In this document: one piece after another, positions 10,301-19,940 of the stretch | Numbering within the stretch: position 1 is the stretch's first letter | Layout: every line of letters begins with the position of its first letter | Program-made: the position numbers and the translations under genes | Source: Siphonodentalium dalli | Taxonomy: Eukaryota; Mollusca; Scaphopoda; Gadilida; Siphonodentaliidae | DNA: 64,000 bases | NCBI GenBank assembly: GCA_032622095.1 | Contig: CP136064.1 | Location: 194,277,948 to 194,341,947 of the forward strand | Direction: 5' to 3' | Notes under the pieces: generated by a model | Databases searched by the model: none | The model's input: only the letters and a program-made list of their open reading frames with translations | Told to the model about the DNA's origin: nothing

Positions 10301-12978
10301 TGAGTCGTACTATTTTTCTGTCTGTTTAAAAATAATACGCCGTGAATATAAATACGAGTAATAACACATACATTTGTCCAAACATGCATGATTACAATTC
10401 AACCTTTAGTTATTCCCCTAATATTCAAGACTCAAATGAACCTCCATCAACTTCCTATACGAGCAACTACATGTACTATAGGCAAGTTTAATTTCGATGG
10501 TTTGATTCCCAATAAACCAGGATTGGAGTTCCCCAAAAAAGAGGGTGACCTGGTTATCTGGGGGATTACTTGCCAAGTGTCGATGGTTTCTGGGTGCAGT
10601 AACATCATTTCGTGGTAACAATTTGTGCGATCTGTCTTCGGCAACAAATCTGACGTCGTTATATGACCGAGAGGCTGCAACGGAGATGAACAAAACGGCC
10701 AATCGAACGTTAGCGTGTTCCAGTTTTGACTTACCTGCACAGTGCGCTGAAGAACTGAGCATATGTGCCTTTGGAGTTAACTATTCGCCATATCATGTAC
10801 ATGGGTGTGTCTGTTTCTGGGGCAGTTAACGGTATATTGATATCGTGTAGCGGGAGTGTTGTAATCCAGACATACAACACTCGCAGTCTCGCGAGGTCCT
10901 CGTGTACACTTGATGTCAAGTGACTGACGAGATTCTGCATTGGTGTCTGGAGAAATTTGAATGGGACCTGGAAATAAATAACACAAACGCGAAGATAAAA
11001 AAACATCGACACTGGAGAATCAAGAACATGCTAACGCCCTCAAGATCGTATTATTATGCATATATAATATAAAATGCACTACCTCAGAATTCCGTTAAAC
11101 AACCAATCCTTCAAATTATTACAACAACTACGACTTATCACTGAATGTTTCTCATTCACCACACCAGAAAGCCTCCAAATATGGACAAAAAATCTACTAC
11201 ATTTGTAATCTGATTAAATACCCCCCCCCGATACTTCGCAAAACGACATTCAGTCCACATTCCAACTGAGATACACTTCATCAGCAATGTTAGTTGTTAT
11301 ACTATGCATTGTGTTCCCACAATAAAAATCCTCAAGGGTGGCCCAGCCATTGTTCACGACTAAATATCGAAAGCCACCTAAAGTGGTTATAGAAGTTACA
11401 TACGGTAATAAAGAGACATCCGCAAATACATATATCCTACACAAAGTCTAACCGGCATGCAATATAGCGAGTACGTTATTAATCAAAGTTACCCCATAGC
11501 TCATATGACATCGCCCGATCAGCCTATACATGGCGTAATTAAAACGGATTAAATATGTCTTGTCCAATTTGACACCATATATATATACGTGTTCTATACC
11601 ATAACACATTTATAATACAGATCCATGAGTACACTAATAGAAGGGTTTGGTAGGCAAAATATCGACTGACAAAAGTGGAAGCTTTAACACGTTTTGAATT
11701 TTTGTCATCTCTGGTCAGCTCAGTAAAATTGTTTGCTCGCCTCTCATAAAGAGCGTCAACGTTTCTGTCGCCCAAAAGCGGTATAACACAAAAAGCGAAT
11801 AGTATGTGAGACACAAGATTGTGGCAACACACACATTCGACTTGAAAGTCATTTGCGAGAGAATTTCCCTGTCACAAAACTACTTATGTTGTTGGACACT
11901 TAAACAAGAAGCCACTTGTGATGTTATTACCACGTGTTTTACAGGGAAAACAACAACCAAATGTTTGATACAAATGGAACTGGAAGGCAATAATCGTTCT
12001 TTTAAAATCAGCTCACCTTTGATGCTCGTTTGTCGACGTTGGCATATTTCGCTGGAATGAAGATGTCTGACTTGCTATTTTTCGGTGGTTCCGGTGGAGG
12101 GATATCGATGCAGCCATTCTTAGCGTCGTGTGCAAACACGTGGTGAGTCTTCGAATAACGAAACGTCGGGACTATTCGATACGTTGCAAGCAATTTGTCG
12201 GGAGCATCAAGTGTTGTCTGAAATGTACAATATACAAATAGTTTATTTATTTGTCGTAGCCATTTTTGAAGCTCCAAAAAAATAAAATCAAGTGAGACCC
12301 AGATTGGCGTTTTTTTAACAACAATAAAAGTCTTTCAAATGCATAGAAATTCCAGGACACAGTTGCCTTTGTTTGATATTAGATATCGATGCGTTTATAA
12401 AATTTTGCATGCAACCGAAGTTAAAAACATATTATAGACTTGTTCGGGTTCGTGAAATTGATAAGTTAGTACTCATGCGCTATGCCAACATGTGGAATTT
12501 AGCATTCTACTGACGTCGCCGAAAATTTCAAAGAAATCGACCATACCACTCCATGTAAAACATCGTCTGAACTACGCCCAATTGTAAAGATTTACACCTC
12601 GATTCGAGACGCAACTATCGGCGATAATCTAACAAAAATGATTTTCGCCATCGAGAGTCATTGCATTTAATTAATATTTTAGAATAACGGCGTGTATCTT
12701 CATTTTGGATTAATATTCATAACAAATAACTACTTTGAGCAAGATTATTCTCAATTTCTCTTTGATCACCCTGCCAGAGTGTTTCACATCACTTTCATGA
12801 CACGGGCCGAACTTAGACAACTATTAGCCTCAAAATGACACTGTAATAAGTGGAGCATATATATATATATGATCACTGTATGGATGTCGTGGTCAACATC
12901 CACAATTGTACGTGGACTGACGTGGAAGCTAATAAGATATGATGAGAAACTAACCGTTGTGGAAGCACCACATCCCAT
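1261..12978 (-). CDS. KY/hillarin-like transglutaminase-fold protein with dynein-stalk-like C-terminus (8 exons)
   Basis: Eight exons join on the minus strand with matching phases: 12978-12955, 12217-12017, 10967-10735, 9268-7761, 7186-5906, 4808-4528, 3023-2838 and 1392-1261, giving 3,846 nt or 1,281 aa. Seen: an MGCGAS N-terminus suited to myristoylation and palmitoylation; a KY/hillarin transglutaminase-like core at about 60-230; Ig-like repeats at about 265-655, two of which begin GLIPV and GLVPI; a Ser/Asp/Gln-rich linker at about 657-1020; then helical sequence with EIRSY..P.P and, 30 residues on, DW, as in the end of dynein heavy-chain stalk helix 1 and the microtubule-binding domain. 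Known: KY/hillarin proteins act at the cytoskeleton and in muscle. Inferred: a membrane-tethered scaffold that may bind microtubules. The triad positions read K141, G184 and N199 instead of Cys, His and Asp, so peptidase or transglutaminase activity is unlikely. The first and last exons are the least certain. Confidence 0.8.
2000..2519. mobile_element. TTAA-flanked MITE with ~130-bp terminal inverted repeats
   Basis: TTAA at 1996-1999 and 2520-2523 flanks a 520-bp element that starts AGATGGATTATCTCTTT and ends with the reverse complement. The inverted similarity runs about 130 bp inward with indels. There is no coding capacity. TTAA duplication is the piggyBac-type target preference, so it is probably a non-autonomous piggyBac-like element. 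It lies downstream of KY exon 7, in intron 7. Confidence 0.7.
2838..3023 (-). CDS. KY-like gene exon 7 (dynein MTBD-like)
   Basis: The acceptor TTTCCAACAG precedes GACTGGCTG and the donor is TGG|GTATGC, both phase 0. The 62 residues start DWLKVQ and end FYVW. In dynein heavy chains a DW or SW lies at the start of the microtubule-binding domain and a Trp follows the conserved S.A..L element, and both are present here. Reading through the donor would give only nine more residues before a stop, so a truncated alternative end is possible. Confidence 0.65.
3050..3520. repeat. Degenerate modular repeat (GAAGTTTGG / GTGCCGAAGGATT family)
   Basis: Modules with the phrases CCATATGAAGTTTGG, GACGATCGG and ATGTGCCGA recur here in KY intron 6 and again, in better condition, at 47400-48185 and 59040-59833. 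The segment ends with a CGGACGGAC-type microsatellite. No protein domain is visible in any frame. Confidence 0.55.
4528..4808 (-). CDS. KY-like gene exon 6 (coiled-coil / stalk helix)
   Basis: The acceptor is a T-run followed by AG, entering in phase 1 to complete a Glu codon, and the donor is CACAG|GTAAAT in phase 0. It gives 93 codons of charged helical sequence, ending with a segment that carries EIRSY, a P.P pair and an aliphatic stretch ending LGHYYEQTQ. In dynein the same order marks the end of stalk coiled coil 1. Confidence 0.7.
4889..5035. repeat. Hairpin-bearing repeat, relative of the element at 13620-14048
   Basis: It is bounded by CAGTGCCACTGCAT-type and ATGCACTGGCACAGGG motifs. 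Inside, a strong hairpin pairs CTCTTATATATGC with GCATATATAAGAG around 4909-4966. The same words make up the inner hairpins of the larger inverted-repeat element at 13620-14048. It lies in KY intron 5. Confidence 0.55.
5906..7186 (-). CDS. KY-like gene exon 5 (disordered linker plus start of helix)
   Basis: The acceptor ATGTTTTCAG enters in phase 1 and the donor AAAG|GTTAGT leaves in phase 1. The 426 full codons are rich in Ser, Asp, Gln, Glu and Arg, with no fold visible until about the last 70 residues, which turn into a charged helix (ATKLKLR, LADIEAAIAGL). The long single open frame and matched phases support it. The linker probably separates the KY region from the stalk-like tail. Confidence 0.75.
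7761..9268 (-). CDS. KY-like gene exon 4 (transglutaminase-like core end and Ig-like repeats)
   Basis: The acceptor TTTCATTTCAG completes an Arg codon and the donor is CCAAT|GTGAGT. It starts LTDIPCVIIHGNVKG and goes on to EWNAVLI and WRFINCYWGSG, the KY/hillarin signatures normally carrying the catalytic His (here Gly184) and Asp (here Asn199). Beta-rich repeats typical of KY/hillarin tails follow, two of them starting GLIPVNH and GLVPISH. This is the most diagnostic exon of the gene. Confidence 0.85.
9322..9363. repeat. Short hairpin in KY intron 3
   Basis: AGTTTT..ATTCGCGCA pairs with TGC.GCGCGAAT..AAAACT around a small loop. It sits just upstream of KY exon 4, within the intron on the coding strand. 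No function is evident. Confidence 0.4.
10735..10967 (-). CDS. KY-like gene exon 3 (start of transglutaminase-like core)
   Basis: The acceptor TTATTTCCAG enters in phase 0 and the donor GTGCAG|GTAAGT leaves in phase 2. The 77 codons carry the helical SHLTSSVHEDLARLR segment and RVLYVWITTL, then SKGTYAQFFSALC. In active relatives a Cys occupies the place of this Lys141. Confidence 0.8.
12017..12217 (-). CDS. KY-like gene exon 2
   Basis: Sixty-seven codons lie between TACATTTCAG and AAAG|GTGAGC, phase 0 at both ends. It ends DIFIPAKYANVDKRASK, which fits the start of the KY/hillarin transglutaminase-like domain. A short proline run (DIPPPEPP) precedes it. Confidence 0.75.
12955..12978 (-). CDS. 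KY-like gene exon 1 (N-myristoylation signal)
   Basis: An eight-codon first exon, MGCGASTT, ends at ACG|GTTAGT in phase 0 and joins exon 2 in frame. Gly2 with Ser6 fits the N-myristoyltransferase consensus and Cys3 would suit palmitoylation. It is tiny, so the call rests on the donor, the phase and the meaning of the peptide. Any upstream non-coding exon is not resolved. Confidence 0.6.
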
Positions 12979-13619
12979 ATCGATTGGTTAATTATTCCTT
13001 TCAATGTACGGAGAATTTATCCAGAAACAATGTAGCGAGTTACACAGGGTAATGTCCTCATTATTGAATGGCTGGTACCTCAAGGTATAATGTGGCCGTT
13101 GTGGTTTATTTGTAAGTCTACATGACTACTGCACAGACACCTACATGGTGTGTCTAGCTTATACGATTATCGGATTAGTGTAATATTCTTCAGCTGATTA
13201 TATTATTATATGTACCCATGATCGCGGATTTGCCCAGGCGATAAGATAATTCAGACGTCCATATGAAAACACAAACTATTTCCGCTTTATTCATACAGGA
13301 CCCATGTTATGCCTCTTGTATAGGAAGGTTATTACCTAATGCATAACATGACAATAATACTCTCAATATTACCCGCTGTCAAGACTTGCCATACCTCTGT
13401 TATGTTCTGTATTGTTATAACCAAACATATATCAATGGTCATTATTATAGTATTATGTGGTATATAGCTCAATAAATTCAATTTTATTAAAGAATGACAA
13501 CGTTGTCAAAATTCTTGTTCAGAATCTGGCAGAATCTAGAGGTAAGTCTGTCCGATGGGACAGGTGATACTCCCACCCCGAGGTGAAATTAGTATAAATC
13601 GAGGGTAGCCATCTATTCA
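12979..13619. other. Upstream region of the KY-like gene
   Basis: The sequence upstream of the ATG contains the start of the 5' UTR and presumably the promoter. A CCAAT word occurs on the coding strand right before the start codon, but no convincing TATA box or initiator is visible. No other feature is seen. Confidence 0.3.
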
Positions 13620-14048
13620 TATATGTGACCCGCCATATCAAATCCAGTCGGAAGTCGGGATTTTTTTACCCTGTGCCAACGCATTCTCTTATATATGCAT
13701 ATATAAGAGAATGCATTGGCCTAACAATTTTTGATCATTTTTTTTAAATAAATGTTTCTGACAATTTTTAGGACATCAAATAAAAAAAACATCCATTACC
13801 CTGCAGGGAGCCCCACACATATATAGAAGCATATAGAAGAGTGTTGTCTGCTCATGTTTGTCTGGGGCTCTGTATGGGTGAAATTATAAAACTGTTAAAG
13901 AATACAAGAAAAAAATATTAAAATTGTAAAAAATTGTTAGGCCAATGCATTCTCTTATATGTCGCCTCGCATATATAAGAGAATGCATTGGCACAGGGTA
14001 AAAAAAATCCCGACTTCCGACTGGATTTGATATGGAGGGTCACATATA
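13620..14048. mobile_element. Long inverted-repeat MITE with nested hairpins
   Basis: The ends are inverted copies about 110 bp long, starting TATATGTGACCC and ending GGGTCACATATA. Each arm contains its own hairpin made from GCATTCTCTTATATATGC and its complement. The internal part is AT-rich and non-coding. A TA target duplication is possible but cannot be separated from the end sequence. A related, shorter piece lies at 4889-5035. Confidence 0.75.
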
Positions 14049-14557
14049 GGAATACAGGCTCGGACAGAATGATGTTGCAAAAAGAAAATGTCTAAGTACA
14101 AAAATGGCGGATAACTGCACTAAAAAAGGTCGGACGGACCTCATAATCTCAGGTATACCATGATAGGCCTACTAAATATGTTTGCCAAGTTTCAAGATAC
14201 ATGACTGGAAAATGAAGGAATACATGGACAAGCTGATTCCAGTATACCCCAACAACTTAGTTATACGGGGTATACAAAATAAGGTACGAAGGTAATATCT
14301 AACGGGACCTCTAAATCCACAACAGTGAAGGCAATGGTAGAAATTTACAATTTACAAAATCGGTTATGATATATACTACAAACAATACACACATGGAAAG
14401 ACTTTATAAACTATAGAAATAATTGCTATATATATCAAGGAGAATGTTAAATGCAAATTGAAGAAACAATCCTGAAAAAAAAAAAAAGTAGGCACATATG
14501 GGCAAAAGACGAAAGCAATAATAAAAAGCTTGGGAAATATTCAGAAGGTGTCAGACC

Positions 14558-15737
14558 GGTTTTCCGAAGACCTATTACTACCAAGGCCCACAACTCCGAA
14601 GACCCGATTCTCCGACGGCCCATAACTCCGAAGATCCGATTCTCCGAAAGCCCATAACTCCGAAGGGTCGATTCTCCGAAGACCTATAACTCCGAAGACC
14701 TATAACTCCGAAGGGCCGATTCTCCGAAGACCTATAACTCCGAATGCCCGATTCTCCGACGGCCCATAACTCCGAAGGTCCGTTTTATCGGGGTATCATC
14801 GTTTACTAAATAGTGTACAGTCCAGTGGCGAAGACAAGGGGTCCCAAAATTCCCAATGCCCCCATTAAACCTCTACTTGCTATTTCAGACAATATGGGCC
14901 CCTACCAAAACATGTCCAATGTCATGTAAACGCCCGGAAATCGTTCATGGGGCATCAAAATATTCAAACTTTTCCTACTGCCCTCACCTAAATGGGAATC
15001 CTGGCCCGCCACTGACTATACACCAGATACTATAACGTTACGTTGGCCCATGAGATGCCAGAGTAAAATGTACAGGGGTGAACGGGGAAGAACTTGTCGC
15101 CCCTGTGCATGTTAGGCTACTCTGACATTCTTGCAGCATTTCGTTATAATATACCCGGTGCACACCAGTGGCGGAGCCAGGGTTCCCATTTAGGGGTGCA
15201 CATTAATTAGCATATGTGGGGGATATGTGGGGGATATATCATGCATATGATATGCCGAAAGCATATCACGAAGGCCTGATTTGGGGAGCGCATACATGGG
15301 AGGGGTCGCCCCCAATCGTTGGTCCGGGGGCTCCCCTGGGCAGAAACACTGTGAATATTTGAATGCCTAGGAGGGATTTCCTGACGTTTACATGACATTT
15401 GACATGTTTTTTGGGGGCGGTCTTCCCTAGGGCCCCATTGACCCCACCACTGGACTGTATACTATTTAATAAGCGATAAAACATGATCTTCGGAGAATCG
15501 GACCTTCGGAGAATCGGATCTTCGGAGAATCGGCCTTTCGGAGTTATAGACCTTCGGAGTTATGGGCGTTCGGAGTTATAGGCCTTCGGAGTTATGGGCT
15601 TTCGGAGTTATGGGTCTTCGGAGTTATGGGATTTCGGAGAATCGGGACTTCGGAGTTATGGGCTTTCGGAGAATCGGGGCGTCGGAGAATCTGACCTTCG
15701 GAGAATCGGACATTCGGAGTTATGGGTCTTCGGAAAA
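14558..15737. mobile_element. Foldback-like element with arms of ~19-bp repeats
   Basis: The left arm (14558-14783) is a run of ~19-bp units of the type CCGATTCTCCGAAG or CCATAACTCCGAAG. The right arm (15484-15735) carries the same units inverted (CTTCGGAGAATCGG, CTTCGGAGTTATGG). The inversion continues inward through ACAGTCCAGTGG at about 14817 and CCACTGGACTGT at 15453. The loop holds hAT-like terminal words (CAGTGGCGGAGCCAGGG at 15171). The architecture resembles foldback transposons, and no transposase is present. Confidence 0.7.
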
Positions 15738-15947
15738 ACGCCACGTAACCCCATATTTTGGTACACCAAAATATGGCGACAACGACCCACCCAGCGTTAC
15801 TAAGGATACACGCGTATAAATTAGGTGGAATCTCTGCATTCCTTACAATCGCTAGAAGCAGAATCTCTCTACTAAGTATAATTTGAGGTTTCAAACCGTC
15901 ATGTGCCTTTAGGCTCTGTACCAGTCTGAATAGAACCAGAAGCAGTT

Positions 15948-16131
15948 CCAGTTTGGTTTAAATCTAGATCATGCCACGAACCTCTATTCTGGCTAACGCC
16001 CGTAGAGATCATTTTCCACCAGTACAAAACCTTCGAACTTTTTGAAGTTTTGACAGGGAATTTATTTCTTTGTTGTTATCTTTTCCTTAATAATGTATTT
16101 CACTGTAGGTGAATGTCCCAACTCAAAATTA
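15948..16131 (+). repeat. Left arm of a 7-kb-spaced inverted repeat
   Basis: This stretch matches the minus strand of 22858-23067 over about 185 bp with small indels. Shared words are CCAGTTTGGTTTAAA, ATCATGCCA, CCACCAGTACAAAAC, TTTTTGAAGTTTTGACAGGG and GTCCCAACTCAAAATT. The LINE at 16.2-19.9 kb lies between the arms. The arm is a degraded copy of a region that, at 22.9 kb, encodes the start of a small membrane protein. Confidence 0.65.
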
Positions 16132-16300
16132 CATGCTTTTCTCTGACTGTTATGAGCCTATATCGCAATAAACATCGAATTAATTACTCAGGAAAAATTC
16201 CATCATTGTATTTTGTTTGTTTGAACATATTTTATTTGACCCTCATTACATAATACATTTAACAAATTAGAATATGAAATAAGATATGAGTTAATCAAAA

Positions 16301-16346
16301 GGGATGGGAGCACAAGTTATTCAACTTAGAATATTGCTCCTCTCCC
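16301..16346 (-). promoter_or_regulatory. Conserved 3'-UTR stem-loop of the LINE
   Basis: GGGATGGGAGC pairs with GCTCCTCTCCC, and an inner AAGTT/AACTT stem sits inside. The same two-tier structure, with some base changes, occurs at 45660-45703, 57360-57403 and 63203-63246. A 3'-terminal stem-loop is the usual template-recognition signal of CR1/L2-type reverse transcriptases, and that role is inferred here. Confidence 0.55.
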
Positions 16347-16587
16347 TTAACAATATTGAAACGCAAATTAATAATTATATATGGAATTATGTAGAACTCA
16401 ATATTAGCTTATAATTGGAATGTAGTACCTAAAACGAGGAGGGTTGAGAATGAGGGTGAGGTATAAAGTGAGTAGACAGATATCAAGGATGGGATGTAGG
16501 TCCTATGGCGAGCTGAGCCGAGTATTTTGATGGCAATATGGGGAATGTATGAATATATAGGCTTATTAGGATTTTAAAGGTTTTCCG

Positions 16588-19500
16588 TCAATGAAATCTA
16601 CCCGATGATGCAATGAAAGTTTGCGTATTGCGAAACAATTTATCATTTAAAGTATTGGATAGGTTGCTTTGACCAAAGAGGATATCTTCAATCCTATCAA
16701 CGAAAATTCCATTTAGCCAAAGGCGTTGGATGAATATTAAGCGACTCTCTTCAAATAACGGGCACTGGAAGAAAAAATGTGAGGCGTCTTCAATATAAAA
16801 CCCACATTGACAGTGAGCTGTTATAGAAATATAGTTTTCAAGTTTATCAAAATTTAAATCGCTGCAGTTATTCCTTAGCTTGGTGTGCACGATGTTCCAT
16901 TTGCGAGTGCCTGAATTGAAGTATGGCGGCGGTTTTGGGGGGAATATAGGCAATTTGTCATACATTAATTTCAATATGTCGGTTTTGGTACTATCAGATG
17001 AACCATTTATTACCACTGCATTCCATTTAATTACCATCTCAGGCAGAAAGGTCGATTTAAAATGTTCTGTATTGTTGCGTTTCTGTAGGAATAATAATGG
17101 GTATCGATGTGAGTAGGTAGACTGATCTTTAGCAAATGTCGGCAAAAGTGTACTCAGGTAATTGGGAGCTTTACCAAGAATTATTTTCTGCCAAGTATTA
17201 AATTTATGGTGTTCGCGTCTGGTGTAAAGTGTAGGCCAACCTACTTCAGTGAGGAGTTTTTCATTCGAAACAGATTTATTTAACCCACTAACAATTCGAG
17301 CAGCATCATAATGTATCCGATCAAGCAGTACAAGAAGGGTATTCGGTGCGTGAGCCCAAATTACATCTCCGTAATCCATAAGTGGCAAAATAAAGGTTTT
17401 GTACATACATTCCAAGGTTCGCCGATTAACTGTGAATTTCAATCGTCTCAATTGCGATAGGCGAGATCTTAGGCGTCCACACAAATTTTCTATTTGCTTG
17501 TCCCAATTGAGGTTAGACTGAAGAAACACACCAAGGTGTCTATGTGTGTCCACCTGCTCTATTAATCGACCGTCCATTGCGACACTTAGGGTATTATAAT
17601 TAGATGAGAGGGAAAAATTTATTATTTTTGTCTTGGAAGAGTTGAATTGTACCAGCCATTGTTTGGACCACACAGATATACTTTCTACGTCTGTTTGCAG
17701 ATTATGTTCACATAAGGTACTAGCGTCATCGAATGAGATAAAACACGTGTCGTCGGCGTACATACGCGTGAAAGATATTAAATTCTCATGTATATCATTT
17801 ATAAAAACTAGGAAGAAGAATGGGCCAAGGATTTATCCTTGGGGCACTCCTGCTTTCAGTTGCAGGGGACTCGAAAATGTTTGTCCAACTATTACTCGTT
17901 GTGTCCTGTTAGATAAATTAATTTTTAATCCAGGCCAGAAGTCGTCCATTGACTCCGCATTGTTCAAGCTTAAATAACAGCCCCTCGTGCCAGACTCGTT
18001 CAAAAGCCTTGGAGATATCGCAAAAAATAGCACATGTGCACAATTTCTGATCGAGAGCCTGGCACAAGGAGTGTTGTATTTCCAGCAGCTGGTATAGTGT
18101 GCTGTGGCCAGGAATGAAACCGGACTGATAATCATATATTAATCCGTTATTAAAGAAATGTTTGGAAAGGTATTTCAATGCCACTTTTTCAAAGATCTTT
18201 CCAAGAACGGGTAACAGTGAGATTGGTCGGTAATTGTCAGTAGCGGATCGGTCGTTTTTTTTATGAATTGGAATAACATTCGCCTGTTTCCAAGAATCTG
18301 GAAAGCATCCCGATTCAAATGACATTAAAAATAAAATGCGAAGAGGGACTACCACTCGGTCGATCGTTCCTAGTAACATGCGAACGGTAATTCCATCGTG
18401 ACCGTGTGCCTTATTTGGTTTGGTCGATTGTATGGCTTCAGTTATATCATCGATCGTGAAAGGTAAATCTGATATATTATTATCACATTTTTTTCGGAAA
18501 ATAGGAAGGTTGCATTTAGAATTGTCGATATCTGAATTAGCAACAAATTTTTCATTAAGGAGACAGGCTTTGGAATCGTCATCAAACACCAAATTTCCGC
18601 TGCTGTTTCGCAGGGGTGGAATGCAGGAGTTCGGTGCATTATCAAGAAGCTCTTTGACAATGTGCCAAAATTTTTTTGCTGATGAATCGGACTTTATTGA
18701 AGTCTCGAGATCTTGGTCAAATTTAGCTTTTGCATACTTTTTCATGTTATTCACAGAATTTCGACTCTTTTTGTACCTGATCCAATCTTTCGGTTTCCCC
18801 GATTTTTGGGCTATGTGGCGTAAACGATTTCTACTACGGATGACAGATCTTAGTTCAGTATTGAACCAACACTTGTCGTTTTTTCGGATAAGAACTTTCT
18901 TTCTGGGAACTGTTTCTCTCATTATTGAGAGAAATTTTCTAGAGAATACACAGGTCGCCGAGTTTATGTCTTCAGTACCTTTCAGAATGTTATTCCAATC
19001 TAGTTCAAAAATCAGTGACCGAGTTCGTTCAAAATCAGCATTTCGGTACTGCCAAACAGTACGATAAAATGACTTTTGTGGACTATACTCAACGGCAACG
19101 TATGCATATACTGCATAGTGATCTGATATACCGAGATCCAAAACATCAGCATGATAAGAAACAACATCTTCACTGACTAGAATGGGGTCGAGGAGGGTAC
19201 TAGTAGTTTCTGTTACTCTAGTGGGAGACTCAATCAGGTTTCTCAAACGGTAGGCATCTTGTATAGTGTTTATTTTAGAGCCGGGGATGATCGCATTTGA
19301 ATTGAAATCTCCTGTGAGTATTAGCGGCAAGTTAAGATCCAATGCAATGTCTATAGACTCATCTAAAAATTTCCAATATTCAGGATCGCAAAATTGATCA
19401 GATCTGTAGGATATGCACAATAAGTAGCTAGTTTGGGGCATATAAATTCTGAACCACATAACCGAGTTATCAAATTCAAATTCCGGTATACGCGAAAATG

Positions 19501-19810
19501 CTATATGATTTGCAAAATAAACTGCAATGCCTCCCCCAGAGTTTGATCCATTATTTCTTATTGGTTCACAAAAGGATTGCATCAATATATTTTCGGATGG
19601 AAACGTATCATCAATGTGTGTTTCGGTGAAACAAATCACATCATAATCGTTTAGTAAGTAGGCAATTTTGGCGAGTTTGTGTCTTAAGCTCCGTATGTTT
19701 TGGTGAAATATCGAGATATGATGCAGCTCATCCGAAGAGGAGGTCGAATTTGTTCCAGGATGTGGATGGATATCTCCACAAATAATCAGGAGTAGAGCAA
19801 CAAGCGGCAC
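16588..19810 (-). pseudogene. LINE ORF2: endonuclease plus reverse transcriptase (broken)
   Basis: The upstream part (19810-17918) has the exonuclease-endonuclease-phosphatase motifs HQNIRSL, CFTETHIDD, LTGDFNSNA and SDHYAVYA. The first half of reverse transcriptase follows: YRPISLLPVLGK, SGFIPGHST, and CDISKAF with the catalytic Asp. After AWIKN the frame shifts near 17930 and continues to AGVPQG, where a stop replaces the usual Ser codon. The last part (17763-16588) starts MYADD, the second catalytic motif, and runs through the thumb to a Cys/His-rich end. Near the N-terminus, LLLIICGDIHPHPG resembles the 2A-like GDI..NPGP motif of CR1/L2 ORF2 proteins, but the final residues are altered. 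No start codon is certain. Confidence 0.88.
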
Positions 19811-19940
19811 CAGTCGGAAAGCTGTTTTTATACCAGATAAATTGGCGGAAAAAATTTGAGTTTTTCCAAAGTACTTTCACAAATCAAAGCCATAATTAGC
19901 GTAAGTGAAAAGCCCTATGGAAGCACGATACTGTTGGATA

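Larger units (their letters stand above)
16222..19860 (-). mobile_element. CR1/Jockey-like LINE, frameshifted copy
   Basis: A non-LTR retrotransposon on the minus strand carries an endonuclease-reverse transcriptase ORF followed by a 3' UTR of about 360 bp ending near AATAAAATATGTTCAAA. The 5' limit is unclear. The copy has at least one frameshift and one in-frame stop between the reverse transcriptase blocks, so it is inactive. Its 3' UTR is related to short 5'-truncated pieces in each forkhead duplication unit. Confidence 0.85.
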
